Source: Corallococcus macrosporus DSM 14697
GTDB taxonomy: Bacteria > Myxococcota > Myxococcia > Myxococcales > Myxococcaceae
Length of the DNA: 64,000 bases
Assembly (NCBI RefSeq): GCF_002305895.1
Contig: NZ_CP022203.1
Span: 6,544,001 to 6,608,000, forward strand
Direction: 5' to 3'
In this document: positions 36,916-44,104 of the stretch, one piece after another
Position numbering within the stretch: position 1 is the stretch's first letter
Layout: every line of letters starts with the position of its first letter
Notes under the pieces: generated by a model
What the model saw: only the letters and a program-made list of their open reading frames with translations
What the model was told of the DNA's origin: nothing
The model's database searches: none
Translations under genes and position numbers: made by a program

Positions 36916-38373
36916 TCAGGACGCGGCTTCCATCGCCTCCGCGTCTTCCGCCTGCGCCACGCGGGGCTTCATGGACCGGCCGGCCACCTCGTACTGCTTG
37001 AGCAGACGGCGGAAGTTGGAGCGGTCCACGCCCGCCGCGCGCGCCGCGCTGGAGACGTTCTGGTTGTTCTTCTCCAGGAGGGCGGACAGGTAGCGGCGCT
37101 CGAAGGCGCGCATCGCCAGGCGCTTGGCCTGGGCGTACGGCAGGTGTGCCAGGCTGAACACCTCCACCGTGGAGTCCGGCTGCGGCGCGGACTGGAAGCC
37201 CGGCGGCAGGTCCTCCACGTCGATGACGTCGTTGCCCGTCAGCACCACCGCGCGCTCGATGACGTTCTCCAGCTCGCGCACGTTGCCCGTCCACCGGTTG
37301 CAGGTGAGGGCCTCCATGGCGCGCGGGGAGATGCCCGTCACCTTCTTGTCCGCCTTGGACGCGTACAGCTTCAGGAAGTGGTGCGCCAGCAGCGGCACGT
37401 CCTCCGGCCGGTCGCGCAGCGGCGGCAGGTCGATGGTGATGACGTTGAGCCGGTAGAAGAGGTCCTCGCGGAACTTGCCCTGCTCCTTGGCGCGGGACAG
37501 GTCCACGTGGGTGGCGGCGATGACGCGCACGTCCACCTTCACCGGCTCGTTGGCGCCCACGCGCTTGACTTCCCCCTCCTGGAGCACGCGCAGCAGGCGG
37601 ACCTGGGTGGCCGGGGGCACGTCGCCAATCTCGTCCAGGAAGATGGTGCCGCCGTCGGCCGCCTCGAAGAGGCCCTTCTTGTTGCCGGTGGCGCCGGTGA
37701 AGCTGCCCTTCACGTGGCCGAACAGCTCGCTCTCCAGCAGCGTCTCCGTCAGCGCCGAACAGTTGACCGCCACGAAGGGCTTGTCCTTGCGCGCGCTGCG
37801 GTAGTGGATGGCGCGGGCCACCAGCTCCTTGCCCGTGCCGCTCTCACCCTGGATGAGCACCGTGGCGGTGGAGTGGCTCACCGTCTCCACCAGCTTGAAG
37901 ACGGAGCGCATCTGCGTGGACTGGCCGATGAGGTCCTCGAACTGGCTGCGGACCGTGAGGGCCTCCTCCAGCGCGCGGGTGCGGTCCTTGAGCGCCTTGC
38001 GCTCGGCCGCCTTGGCCACCGTGAGGCTGACCTCGTCGATGTTCTCGAAGGGCTTGGTGAGGTAGTCGTACGCGCCCGCCTTCACCGCCTCCACCGCCGT
38101 CTCCACGGTGGCGAAGGCCGTCATCATGATGACCTCCACGTCCGGGCGGTCCGCCTTGATGCCGCGCAGCAGGTCCATGCCGGACAGGTTGGGCATCTTG
38201 ATGTCGAGGACGACCACGTCGATGGTGGGGTCCTTCGCCGCCGTCAGGCCCTCCACCGCGTCGTCAATGGCCACCACCGGGTGGCCCTCGCGCTGGAGAA
38301 TCTGCGTCACGGCCTTGAGGACGACGGAGTCGTCATCCACGACGAGGACTTTGGCGCGCTTGACTTGGTTCAC
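36916..38373 (-). CDS. NtrC-family sigma-54-dependent response regulator
   Basis: A 485-residue transcription activator with three domains. Receiver, residues 1-120: DDD at 13-15, phospho-acceptor Asp57 (VVVLDIKMPNLSG) and Lys in YLTKPF. AAA+ domain, about 145-380: Walker A GESGTGKELVARAIH, the sigma-54 contact loop GSFTGA at 223-228, FLDEIGDVPP, and NRWTGNVRELENVIERAV. Fis-type helix-turn-helix at the C-terminus (NQNVSSAARAAGVDRSNFRRLLKQY). It overlaps the kinase gene upstream by four bases (ATGA). The pair resembles HsfA/HsfB of Myxococcus xanthus in domain order, which I cannot confirm here. A sigma-54 promoter and palindrome array upstream suggest autoregulation. Confidence 0.93.
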   Translation of the reverse strand: MNQVKRAKVLVVDDDSVVLKAVTQILQREGHPVVAIDDAVEGLTAAKDPTIDVVVLDIKMPNLSGMDLLRGIKADRPDVEVIMMTAFATVETAVEAVKAGAYDYLTKPFENIDEVSLTVAKAAERKALKDRTRALEEALTVRSQFEDLIGQSTQMRSVFKLVETVSHSTATVLIQGESGTGKELVARAIHYRSARKDKPFVAVNCSALTETLLESELFGHVKGSFTGATGNKKGLFEAADGGTIFLDEIGDVPPATQVRLLRVLQEGEVKRVGANEPVKVDVRVIAATHVDLSRAKEQGKFREDLFYRLNVITIDLPPLRDRPEDVPLLAHHFLKLYASKADKKVTGISPRAMEALTCNRWTGNVRELENVIERAVVLTGNDVIDVEDLPPGFQSAPQPDSTVEVFSLAHLPYAQAKRLAMRAFERRYLSALLEKNNQNVSSAARAAGVDRSNFRRLLKQYEVAGRSMKPRVAQAEDAEAMEAAS

Positions 38374-39971
38374 GGCAACCTCTCGAGCTGCAGGGGGATG
38401 GGCAGAAAAACGGTGAAGCAGGAGCCTTGGCCGACCTGGGTGTCCACGTGGAAGCTGCCCCCGTGGTCCTCGACGATGCGGTACGCGATGGAGAGCCCCA
38501 GGCCGGTGCCTTCACCCGGGGCCTTGGTGGTGAACGACGGCTCGAAGATGCGAGGCAGGTGCTTCTCCTCGATGCCCGTGCCGGTGTCCGTCACCGCGAA
38601 GTAGCAGCGGTCGCCTTCGCGACCCGTCACCAGCGTCAGCTTGCCCTCGCGCGCGGGCAGCGCCTGGAGACCGTTCTGCAGGAGGTTGAGCACCACCTGC
38701 GCGAGCTGGCCGGGGTCGCCGTACACCTTCGGCAGCTCCTCCGCGAGCCCCACCGACAGCTCCACCGTGGGCATGGACTTGAGCTGCGCGCGGAACAGCA
38801 CCGCCGCGTCCTCCACGCACTTGGACAAATCGAAGGGCCGCCGGTCCTCCACGCGGCTGTGGCGGCTGAACTTGAGGAGGCTCTCCACGATGCGCTTGCA
38901 GCGCAGCGCGCTCTCCTCGATGAGCCCCAGCGACTCCAGGTCCGCCTCGCTGCGGCCCGCGTCGCGCGACATGAGCTGCGCGAAGGCGAGGATGCCGCCC
39001 AGCGGGTTGTTGATTTCGTGCGCCACGCCGCCGGCGAGCTGGCCCACCGCGGCCATCTTCTCCGTCTCGATGAGGCGCCGGGTCATCGACTGCTCCTCGG
39101 TGACGTCCCGGTAGGTGCACACGACGCGCTCGTCCCCCGCCATGGGGTAGGCGGCCACCACGAAGGTGCGCCCGCCCTGGCGGACCTCCCCGCGCGCGCC
39201 CTTGCCGCTCTCCACCGCCGCCGGCAGCGGGCAGCCCGTGCACGGCTCGTTGCGGCCGAAGAGGTAGCGGTAGCAGGTGGTGTCGGAGGGAATCTCTTCA
39301 ATGGAGCGCCCCGCCACGTCCGCGTACGCCAGGTTGGCCCGCCGCACCGCGAAGTCCCGCGCGCGCACCACGCACAGCGGCGTCTCCATGCAGTCGAACG
39401 ACAGCTCCCACTCGCGCTTGGCCTGGCTCAGCATGCGCGTGCGCTGGGCGACGCGCTCCTCCAGGTCCGCGTTGAGCAGCTTCAGCTCCGCGTTCTGCGC
39501 CTGCGTCACCGTGTAGAGCCGCTCGTTCTCCGCCTGGAGCGCGTACTGCTCGAACGCGCTCTTCACCGTCAGCACCAGGTGGCTGTCGTTCCAGGGCTTG
39601 GAGATGAAGCGGAAGATTTCCGACCGGTTGATGGCCTCTTCAATGGCCTGCTGGTCCGCCTGGCCCGTCAGCATGATGCGCTGGGCCCGCGGCTGCTGCT
39701 GCTTCACCCGGGTAAGGAAATCGACGCCATTCATCCCCGGCATGCGGAAATCGGAGATGACGACCTCGGGGCGGAACGCCTCCACCGCCCGCAGGCCCTG
39801 CTCGGCGTCCGTCGCCGTCTCGATGTCCCAATCACCGCGGCGCAGCACCCGGCGGATGGACTTGAGGATGTTCTCCTCGTCATCCACCAGGAGCAGCCGC
39901 CCGCGCGGCGCTTCGGCCTCGCGGGGCGCTTCGGCCTGCTGACCGTGGACATATGCGGCTTGAGAACCCAT
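38370..39971 (-). CDS. Hybrid histidine kinase with N-terminal receiver and Cys-containing PAS-like domain
   Basis: A 533-residue soluble kinase. Residues 24-140 form a receiver (acidic DDEE, Asp74 in VVISDFRMPGMNG, Lys in FISKPW). A coiled coil spans about 145-185, then a PAS-like domain (about 190-290) with a conserved cysteine pattern, CYRYLFGRNEPCTGCPLP (Cys233, 244, 247), that may bind a metal or sense redox state. The HisKA domain has AAVGQLAGGVAHEINNPLGG (His318), and the ATPase domain has NLLQNGLQAL, DTGTGI and GEGTGLGLSIAYRIV. No membrane segment, so the signal is cytosolic. It is cotranscribed with the sigma-54 regulator, its probable partner. Confidence 0.92.
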   Translation of the reverse strand: MGSQAAYVHGQQAEAPREAEAPRGRLLLVDDEENILKSIRRVLRRGDWDIETATDAEQGLRAVEAFRPEVVISDFRMPGMNGVDFLTRVKQQQPRAQRIMLTGQADQQAIEEAINRSEIFRFISKPWNDSHLVLTVKSAFEQYALQAENERLYTVTQAQNAELKLLNADLEERVAQRTRMLSQAKREWELSFDCMETPLCVVRARDFAVRRANLAYADVAGRSIEEIPSDTTCYRYLFGRNEPCTGCPLPAAVESGKGARGEVRQGGRTFVVAAYPMAGDERVVCTYRDVTEEQSMTRRLIETEKMAAVGQLAGGVAHEINNPLGGILAFAQLMSRDAGRSEADLESLGLIEESALRCKRIVESLLKFSRHSRVEDRRPFDLSKCVEDAAVLFRAQLKSMPTVELSVGLAEELPKVYGDPGQLAQVVLNLLQNGLQALPAREGKLTLVTGREGDRCYFAVTDTGTGIEEKHLPRIFEPSFTTKAPGEGTGLGLSIAYRIVEDHGGSFHVDTQVGQGSCFTVFLPIPLQLERLP

Positions 39972-39994
39972 GAATTGTTTCCGCCCCTAGACAA

Positions 39995-40012
39995 ATGCAA
40001 TGGCCCTGCCAG
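39995..40012 (-). promoter_or_regulatory. Sigma-54 (-24/-12) promoter of the kinase-regulator operon
   Basis: Read on the minus strand the element is CTGGCAGGGCCATTGCAT: the invariant GG and GC are separated by exactly ten bases, and it agrees with the YTGGCACG-N4-TTGC consensus at nearly all positions. The predicted transcript start is about 14 bases before the kinase ATG at 39971. Confidence 0.72.
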
Positions 40013-40078
40013 CAGAAACTCCCTGCCCAACAGTCTGGAATCACGGGCCTTGACATTTCCACGGCGTGAAACAACACA

Positions 40079-40140
40079 GGGTCCAATTAGACCCATCCCT
40101 ACCAAATGGGTCAAGACAGACCCCGGGTCTTTGACCCGGG
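40079..40140. promoter_or_regulatory. Enhancer-like array of GGGTC/GACCC palindromes
   Basis: Two copies of GGGTC-N6-GACCC (40079-40094 and 40108-40123), centred 29 bases apart, and a third GGGTC-N3-GACCC (40125-40137), lie 65-130 bases upstream of the sigma-54 promoter, the usual position for binding of NtrC-type activators. The third copy is part of an 8-bp hairpin, CCCGGGTC-ttt-GACCCGGG (40122-40140), that could also terminate the cyclase gene ending at 40141. Confidence 0.6.
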
Positions 40141-41076
40141 CTAGGGGCCGGGCGGGCCCACGGGGAGCTGGGGATGCAGGCAGATGCGATCTCTCCCGTC
40201 CCGCTTGGCCTGGTAGAGGGCCTCGTCCGCCGTCAGGAGGAGCTGCTCCGGGGTGAGGACGGTGCGGTGGGGGAAGCTGGAAACCCCCAGGGACGCGGTG
40301 ACTTGCAGGCCGTCCTCCACCTCCAGCCGCAGGGCGCGCAGCTCACGGCGCACCCGCTCGGCCACGGTGAGCGCCCCGGTGAGGTGGGTGCGGGGCAGCA
40401 GCACCGCGAACTCCTCCCCGCCATAACGGGCCACCAGGTCCGTCTCGCGCACGCCCCGGGTGAGCGCGGCGGCCACCTCGCGCAGCACGCCGTCCCCGGC
40501 GGAGTGGCCGTACTTGTCGTTGATTTCCTTGAAGTAATCCAGGTCCAGGAGGATGAGCGACAGGGCGTCATCGTAGCGCTGGGCCCGGCGGAACTCCTCG
40601 CGGAGCCGCTCCTGGAAGTGCCGGTGGTTGTGCACCCCCGTCAGGCCGTCCGTGGAGGACAGCCGCTGGAGCTCGCTCACCTGGGTGGCGAGCGCCTCCA
40701 TCCGGGCCTGGGCGGCCAGGGCACGATGCACCCGGGCCAGCAGCTCATCCGGCGCCCATGGGTCTAAAACGACCTCAGCACCGCGCCGCAGGGCCTCCAG
40801 CCAGAGCCCCCGAGGCTCAGGTGGGGCCAGGAGCACCACGGGCGGACCCACCGCCCCATCCCCGGGCATCAGCCGCTCGAGCAAGCCCAGGCTCGCCTGG
40901 GCGTCCTCCCCCGGGCACAGCACCACCAGGGCCACCTCCCGCGCCAGTCTCGGCACCTCCGGGCCGTGGGCGGTGATTCGGAGGGCGAAATCCTCCGGGC
41001 CCAGCGCGCGGGCCAACCGAGGCAACGTCGACTGCGAGTCGTCCACTACCAGCAGGGTGAAGGGCCTGGAGTTCAC
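40141..41076 (-). CDS. Diguanylate cyclase with degenerate receiver domain
   Basis: A 311-residue protein. The N-terminal receiver keeps the acidic pair (Asp12, Asp13) but has Cys54 where the phospho-acceptor aspartate should be, so phosphorylation is unlikely. A short coiled coil leads into an intact GGDEF domain: STDGLTGVHNHRHF, LLDLDYFKEINDKYGHSAGD and the active-site GGEEF at 219-223. The product-inhibition site RETD (210-213) is five residues before it. It should make c-di-GMP from two GTP with feedback control. The start is GTG 41076 with GGGGAC upstream. It lies upstream of, and codirectional with, the kinase-regulator operon. Confidence 0.9.
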   Translation of the reverse strand: MNSRPFTLLVVDDSQSTLPRLARALGPEDFALRITAHGPEVPRLAREVALVVLCPGEDAQASLGLLERLMPGDGAVGPPVVLLAPPEPRGLWLEALRRGAEVVLDPWAPDELLARVHRALAAQARMEALATQVSELQRLSSTDGLTGVHNHRHFQERLREEFRRAQRYDDALSLILLDLDYFKEINDKYGHSAGDGVLREVAAALTRGVRETDLVARYGGEEFAVLLPRTHLTGALTVAERVRRELRALRLEVEDGLQVTASLGVSSFPHRTVLTPEQLLLTADEALYQAKRDGRDRICLHPQLPVGPPGP

Positions 41077-41204
41077 AGTGTCCCCGCAAAATGGTGATTT
41101 CACGGTAGCACAGGCGTGCGACGGAGTGCGACCCCGATTGGACAAAAAACCGGATTCTCTGCTAGCGAGCCCCAACTCCGCAGGTCCGCTCATCGAGGTC
41201 CGCA

Positions 41205-41999
41205 GTGGCCCAATACCCGAGCATCAGCCTGTTCTTCCCCGCCTGGAACGAAGAGGACTACGTCGAGCGCGCCGTCAGCCGGGCGCTGGAGGTCCTCCCG
41301 GCCCTGACGGACGACTTCGAAATCATCATCGTCAACGACGCCTCCACGGACCGCACCCGCGAGGTCTGCGAGGCGCTGGCCCAGCGGATTCCCCAACTGC
41401 GCGTCATCCACCACCCGGTGAATCTGAAGCTGGGGGGCGCCATGCGCACCGGCCTGGCGGCGTCGACGAAGGACATCGTCGTGTACTCCGATGTGGACCT
41501 GCCCTGGGACATGCGGGAGCTGGAGCGGGCGCTGCACCTGATGTCGTACCTGGAGGCGGACATGATTTGCGCCTTCCGGTTCGACCGCACGAGCGAGGGC
41601 CCCAAGCGCATCGTCTACTCGTTCGTCTACAACCTGCTCATCCGGTCGCTGTTCGACATCCAGGTCAAGGACGTCAACTTCAGCTTCAAGGTGATGCACC
41701 GCCGCGTGCTGGAGGCCATGGAGCTGCACAGCCAGGGCTCGTTCATCGACGCGGAGCTCGTGGTGAAGGCCATCCGCCAGGGCTTCCGCGTGTTCCAGAT
41801 GGGCGTGGACTACTTCCCTCGCACGCGGGGCATCTCCACGCTGGCGTCGCCCTCCGTCATCGCGAAGATGGTGCGGGAGCTGGTGTCGCTCTATCCGAAG
41901 ATGCGCTCGCCCGAGCCGCCGTTGCACCCGGTGCGCCTGCCGCCCTCCGTGCAGCAGCTCCATGCCGTGCCGCCACCGGGCCGCACGGCGCGGAGCTGA
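41205..41999 (+). CDS. Glycosyltransferase family 2 (polyprenyl-phosphate type)
   Basis: A 264-residue GT-A enzyme. Motifs: SLFFPAWNEEDYVERAV at the N-terminus, EIIIVNDASTDRT, HHPVNLKLGGAMRTGL, the metal-binding VVYSDVDLPWD and a later VKDVNFSFKVMHRRVLEAM, as in DPM1/ArnC-related transferases acting on lipid phosphate. A Pro-rich tail of about 30 residues ends the protein. No membrane anchor is evident. GTG 41205 has GAGGT five bases upstream. The deacetylase gene follows by eight bases, so the two are probably one operon for sugar modification of a lipid or surface glycan. Confidence 0.85.
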   Translation: MAQYPSISLFFPAWNEEDYVERAVSRALEVLPALTDDFEIIIVNDASTDRTREVCEALAQRIPQLRVIHHPVNLKLGGAMRTGLAASTKDIVVYSDVDLPWDMRELERALHLMSYLEADMICAFRFDRTSEGPKRIVYSFVYNLLIRSLFDIQVKDVNFSFKVMHRRVLEAMELHSQGSFIDAELVVKAIRQGFRVFQMGVDYFPRTRGISTLASPSVIAKMVRELVSLYPKMRSPEPPLHPVRLPPSVQQLHAVPPPGRTARS

Positions 42000-42007
42000 G
42001 TCCTCGC

Positions 42008-42865
42008 ATGACGCGCCCCCTCACGCGCCTGGTGGTGAACGCGGACGACCTGGGGCTCCATGCCTCGCTGGACGCGGGCATCCTCCGCGCGCACAGGGAC
42101 GGCATCGTCACCAGCGCCACGCTGCTGGCCACGGGCCCTACGGCTCCCGAGGCGGCCGCTCGCGCGAAGGCGGCGCGACTCCCGGTGGGGCTGCACCTGG
42201 CGCTCTCCACGCGGCTGCCTCCCGCGGCGCCCGCGCATGAGGTGCCCACGGTCGCGCCAGGGGGCCGGATGCGGGGCAGTTGGGCGGACTTCGCGCGCGC
42301 GTGGCTCACCGGGAAGGTGCACAGGGAGGAACTGGCGCGCGAGCTCTCCGCGCAGCTTCATCGCGCCCGCGCCCTCGGCGTGACGGTGGACCACCTGGAC
42401 GGCCATCAGCACCTGCACCTGCTGCCCGGTGTGCGCCCGCTGGTGGAGGCCATTGCCGCACGTGAGGGACTGCCCCTGCGCTGGCCGGATGCCCTCCCCC
42501 GCCCTCGCTGGTTGAAGACACCGGGGCCCGCGCTGAAGGCCACCGTGCTGGCGGTGCTCGCGCGCACCGCGCCCCGGGCTCCCAGCGGTGTGCGGCGGGT
42601 GAGCGCGGGCGGCGTCTTCGAGGCGGGGATGCTGGACGAGCGCGCGCTGCTCGCGGTGGTGGATGCGCTGCCCACAGGCGACTTCGAGCTGGGCTGCCAC
42701 CCGGGAGAAGGCACACCGCGCGTCCCCGAGGATCCGGCGTGGCGCTACGGCTGGGCGGCGGAACTGGCGGCCCTCACCAGCCCGCGTGTGAAGGCACGGC
42801 TACGCGAGCGCGGCATCGAGCTTCACAGCTACGGAACGCTACTCTCCTCCTCGTCCGCCGAGTAA
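42008..42865 (+). CDS. ChbG/HpnK-family (YdjC-like) carbohydrate deacetylase
   Basis: A 285-residue metal-dependent deacetylase. The family signature is present: LVVNADDLGLHASLDAGILRAHRDGIVTSATLL with metal ligand Asp, PVGLHLALS, TVDHLDGHQHLHLLPGV with two ligand histidines, and ELGCHPGEG near the end. Members remove N-acetyl groups from chitobiose (ChbG) or from hopanoid-linked glucosamine (HpnK). Following a glycosyltransferase by eight bases, the HpnK-type role on a glycolipid seems more likely than chitin use, but no hopanoid gene is visible here. ATG 42008. Confidence 0.85.
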   Translation: MTRPLTRLVVNADDLGLHASLDAGILRAHRDGIVTSATLLATGPTAPEAAARAKAARLPVGLHLALSTRLPPAAPAHEVPTVAPGGRMRGSWADFARAWLTGKVHREELARELSAQLHRARALGVTVDHLDGHQHLHLLPGVRPLVEAIAAREGLPLRWPDALPRPRWLKTPGPALKATVLAVLARTAPRAPSGVRRVSAGGVFEAGMLDERALLAVVDALPTGDFELGCHPGEGTPRVPEDPAWRYGWAAELAALTSPRVKARLRERGIELHSYGTLLSSSSAE

Positions 42866-42973
42866 CAGCGCGACACTCAGCACCACGGAGATGAAACGCG
42901 GCTGGCCGCCTCACCGCGCCGCTCAGGGGCCCTGGTCAACCCAACGCTGCCGTCCGCTTCACCGTGACGCGCA

Positions 42974-43110
42974 GGGGCGCTGAGCGACGAAGCGCTGCCC
43001 TCTGCCCCATCGCACAGAGTAGGGGCGCTGAGCGACGAAACGCTGCCCTCCGCCCCATTGAACAGCGCAAGGGCGCTGAGCAACGAAGTCGCCGCAGTAG
43101 ACAGCGCCTC
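42974..43110. repeat. Three tandem copies of a 48-bp repeat
   Basis: Copies begin at about 42974, 43022 and 43070; each starts with ggggcgctgagcgacgaa or a close variant and continues with cgctgccctc. The period is 48, a multiple of three, and on the minus strand it would encode a 16-residue repeat of the form SLSAPTLCDGAEGSAS. The third copy is more divergent. Confidence 0.75.
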
Positions 43111-43308
43111 TGCGCCATGTCGTTCGCGGACCGCGCGTGCGACAGGCAGGGCGGGAGGAGCGACGGCAAGCGGGAACGGTTCACGCGAGAGAGCGTGGGC
43201 GAGGGGACGCCTCGGGAGCGCACGGAACGCGGATGCCCTCACCTCCCGTGACGGGCTTCATGCTGAACGGGCCTCGTTTCCCGAGGGGGGCCCGGAGCCG
43301 GGCCAGCA

Positions 43309-43374
43309 GCTCGCTGTTCGGAAATGTCGGGAGATTTCGCGGCGCAAAACCCCCGACATTTCCGAACAGCGAGC
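43309..43374. repeat. Perfect 23-bp inverted repeat (extragenic palindrome)
   Basis: Arms at 43309-43331 and 43352-43374 are exact reverse complements (left arm begins GCTCGCTGTTCGG), separated by 20 bases that themselves form a weak inner dyad. It sits between convergent genes, so it may terminate both, but the arms are less GC-rich and far longer than the other hairpins here, which suggests a mobile or dispersed REP-like element. Confidence 0.85.
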
Positions 43375-43435
43375 CCCCCACGGTGCGCCCGGCCGAGCCC
43401 CAAGGACCAAGGCGCGGCCACATCGCCCTGCCCAG

Positions 43436-44104
43436 CTATGACGCCCGGTGCTCCGCCACGTAGAGGACATGCGGCGTGGTGTAGCCCTGGCCCAGGTCCA
43501 CCACCTCGCGCACCGTGAGGCCCGCGGCCTCCAGGTCGCGAGACATCTCCGCGCGCGGCTTCACCGTCATCCCACCGCTGGCCTTCGTGCGGCCCAGCAG
43601 CGACACCATCACCCACTCCTGCGCCAACGCCTTGCGGTGCTTCCAGGAGCCATCCCCCTCCATCTCCTTGAGTAGCAGCCGCCCACCGGGCTTCAGCAGG
43701 CCCCGGACCGTGGAGAGGAAGCCGGACCACTTCGACTCCGGCAGCAGGTACAGCACGTCGCACACCACCGCCGCGTCGAAGCGCCCGGAGGCCCCTCGCG
43801 CCAGCATCTGCTCCACCGTGCCTTCCTCGATGCGCACGTTGGGCTGCCCCGCGAGCGCCCGCCGCGCCCACGCCACCTTGCGCGGGTCCGGGTCCACGCC
43901 GTGCACGGTCCGGCCCGGGTCCTCCAATGCGAGCAGCGCGGACAAGAGCCCATGCCCACAGCCGATGTCCGCCACCGCGCCGACAGGCGTCCGCGCCGTC
44001 ATGGCCAACAGGGGCGCGGAGAAGGCCCGCGCGTGGACGTGGAAGCGCTCGGCGACGGGAAGCCCGTCGTAGCGAAGCAGGGCCTGTTCGAGGAGTTCGC
44101 TCAT
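43436..44104 (-). CDS. SAM-dependent class I methyltransferase
   Basis: A 222-residue Rossmann methyltransferase. The SAM-binding motif I is VADIGCGHGLLSALLALE, followed by VHGVDPDPRKVAWARRAL, a post-motif AAVVCDVLYLLP and LKPGGRLLLKEMEG. Its substrate is not evident; the C-terminal part (MSRDLEAAGLTVREVVDLGQGY) is like that of small-molecule or lipid methyltransferases. ATG 44104 overlaps the stop of the upstream membrane glycosyltransferase-like gene by four bases (ATGA), so they are translated together and may act on the same molecule. Confidence 0.82.
   Translation of the reverse strand: MSELLEQALLRYDGLPVAERFHVHARAFSAPLLAMTARTPVGAVADIGCGHGLLSALLALEDPGRTVHGVDPDPRKVAWARRALAGQPNVRIEEGTVEQMLARGASGRFDAAVVCDVLYLLPESKWSGFLSTVRGLLKPGGRLLLKEMEGDGSWKHRKALAQEWVMVSLLGRTKASGGMTVKPRAEMSRDLEAAGLTVREVVDLGQGYTTPHVLYVAEHRAS

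Larger units (their letters stand above)
42866..43435. other. 570-bp non-coding region between convergent operons
   Basis: The stretch separates the deacetylase gene from the methyltransferase gene. It contains three 48-bp tandem repeats and a long perfect inverted repeat, described separately. Several open frames cross it on both strands, including one of 121 codons on the minus strand, but none has a ribosome binding site or a recognisable product. Confidence 0.6.

Noticed and set aside
42974-43110. A short CRISPR array
   Set aside because: The repeats are directly adjacent 48-bp units with no unique spacers, and no cas genes are nearby.
42877-43242. A 121-codon minus-strand frame containing the 16-residue repeats
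   Set aside because: There is no ribosome binding site, several competing frames of similar length cross the region, and the amino-acid composition is not protein-like outside the repeats. Listed only as a repeat.
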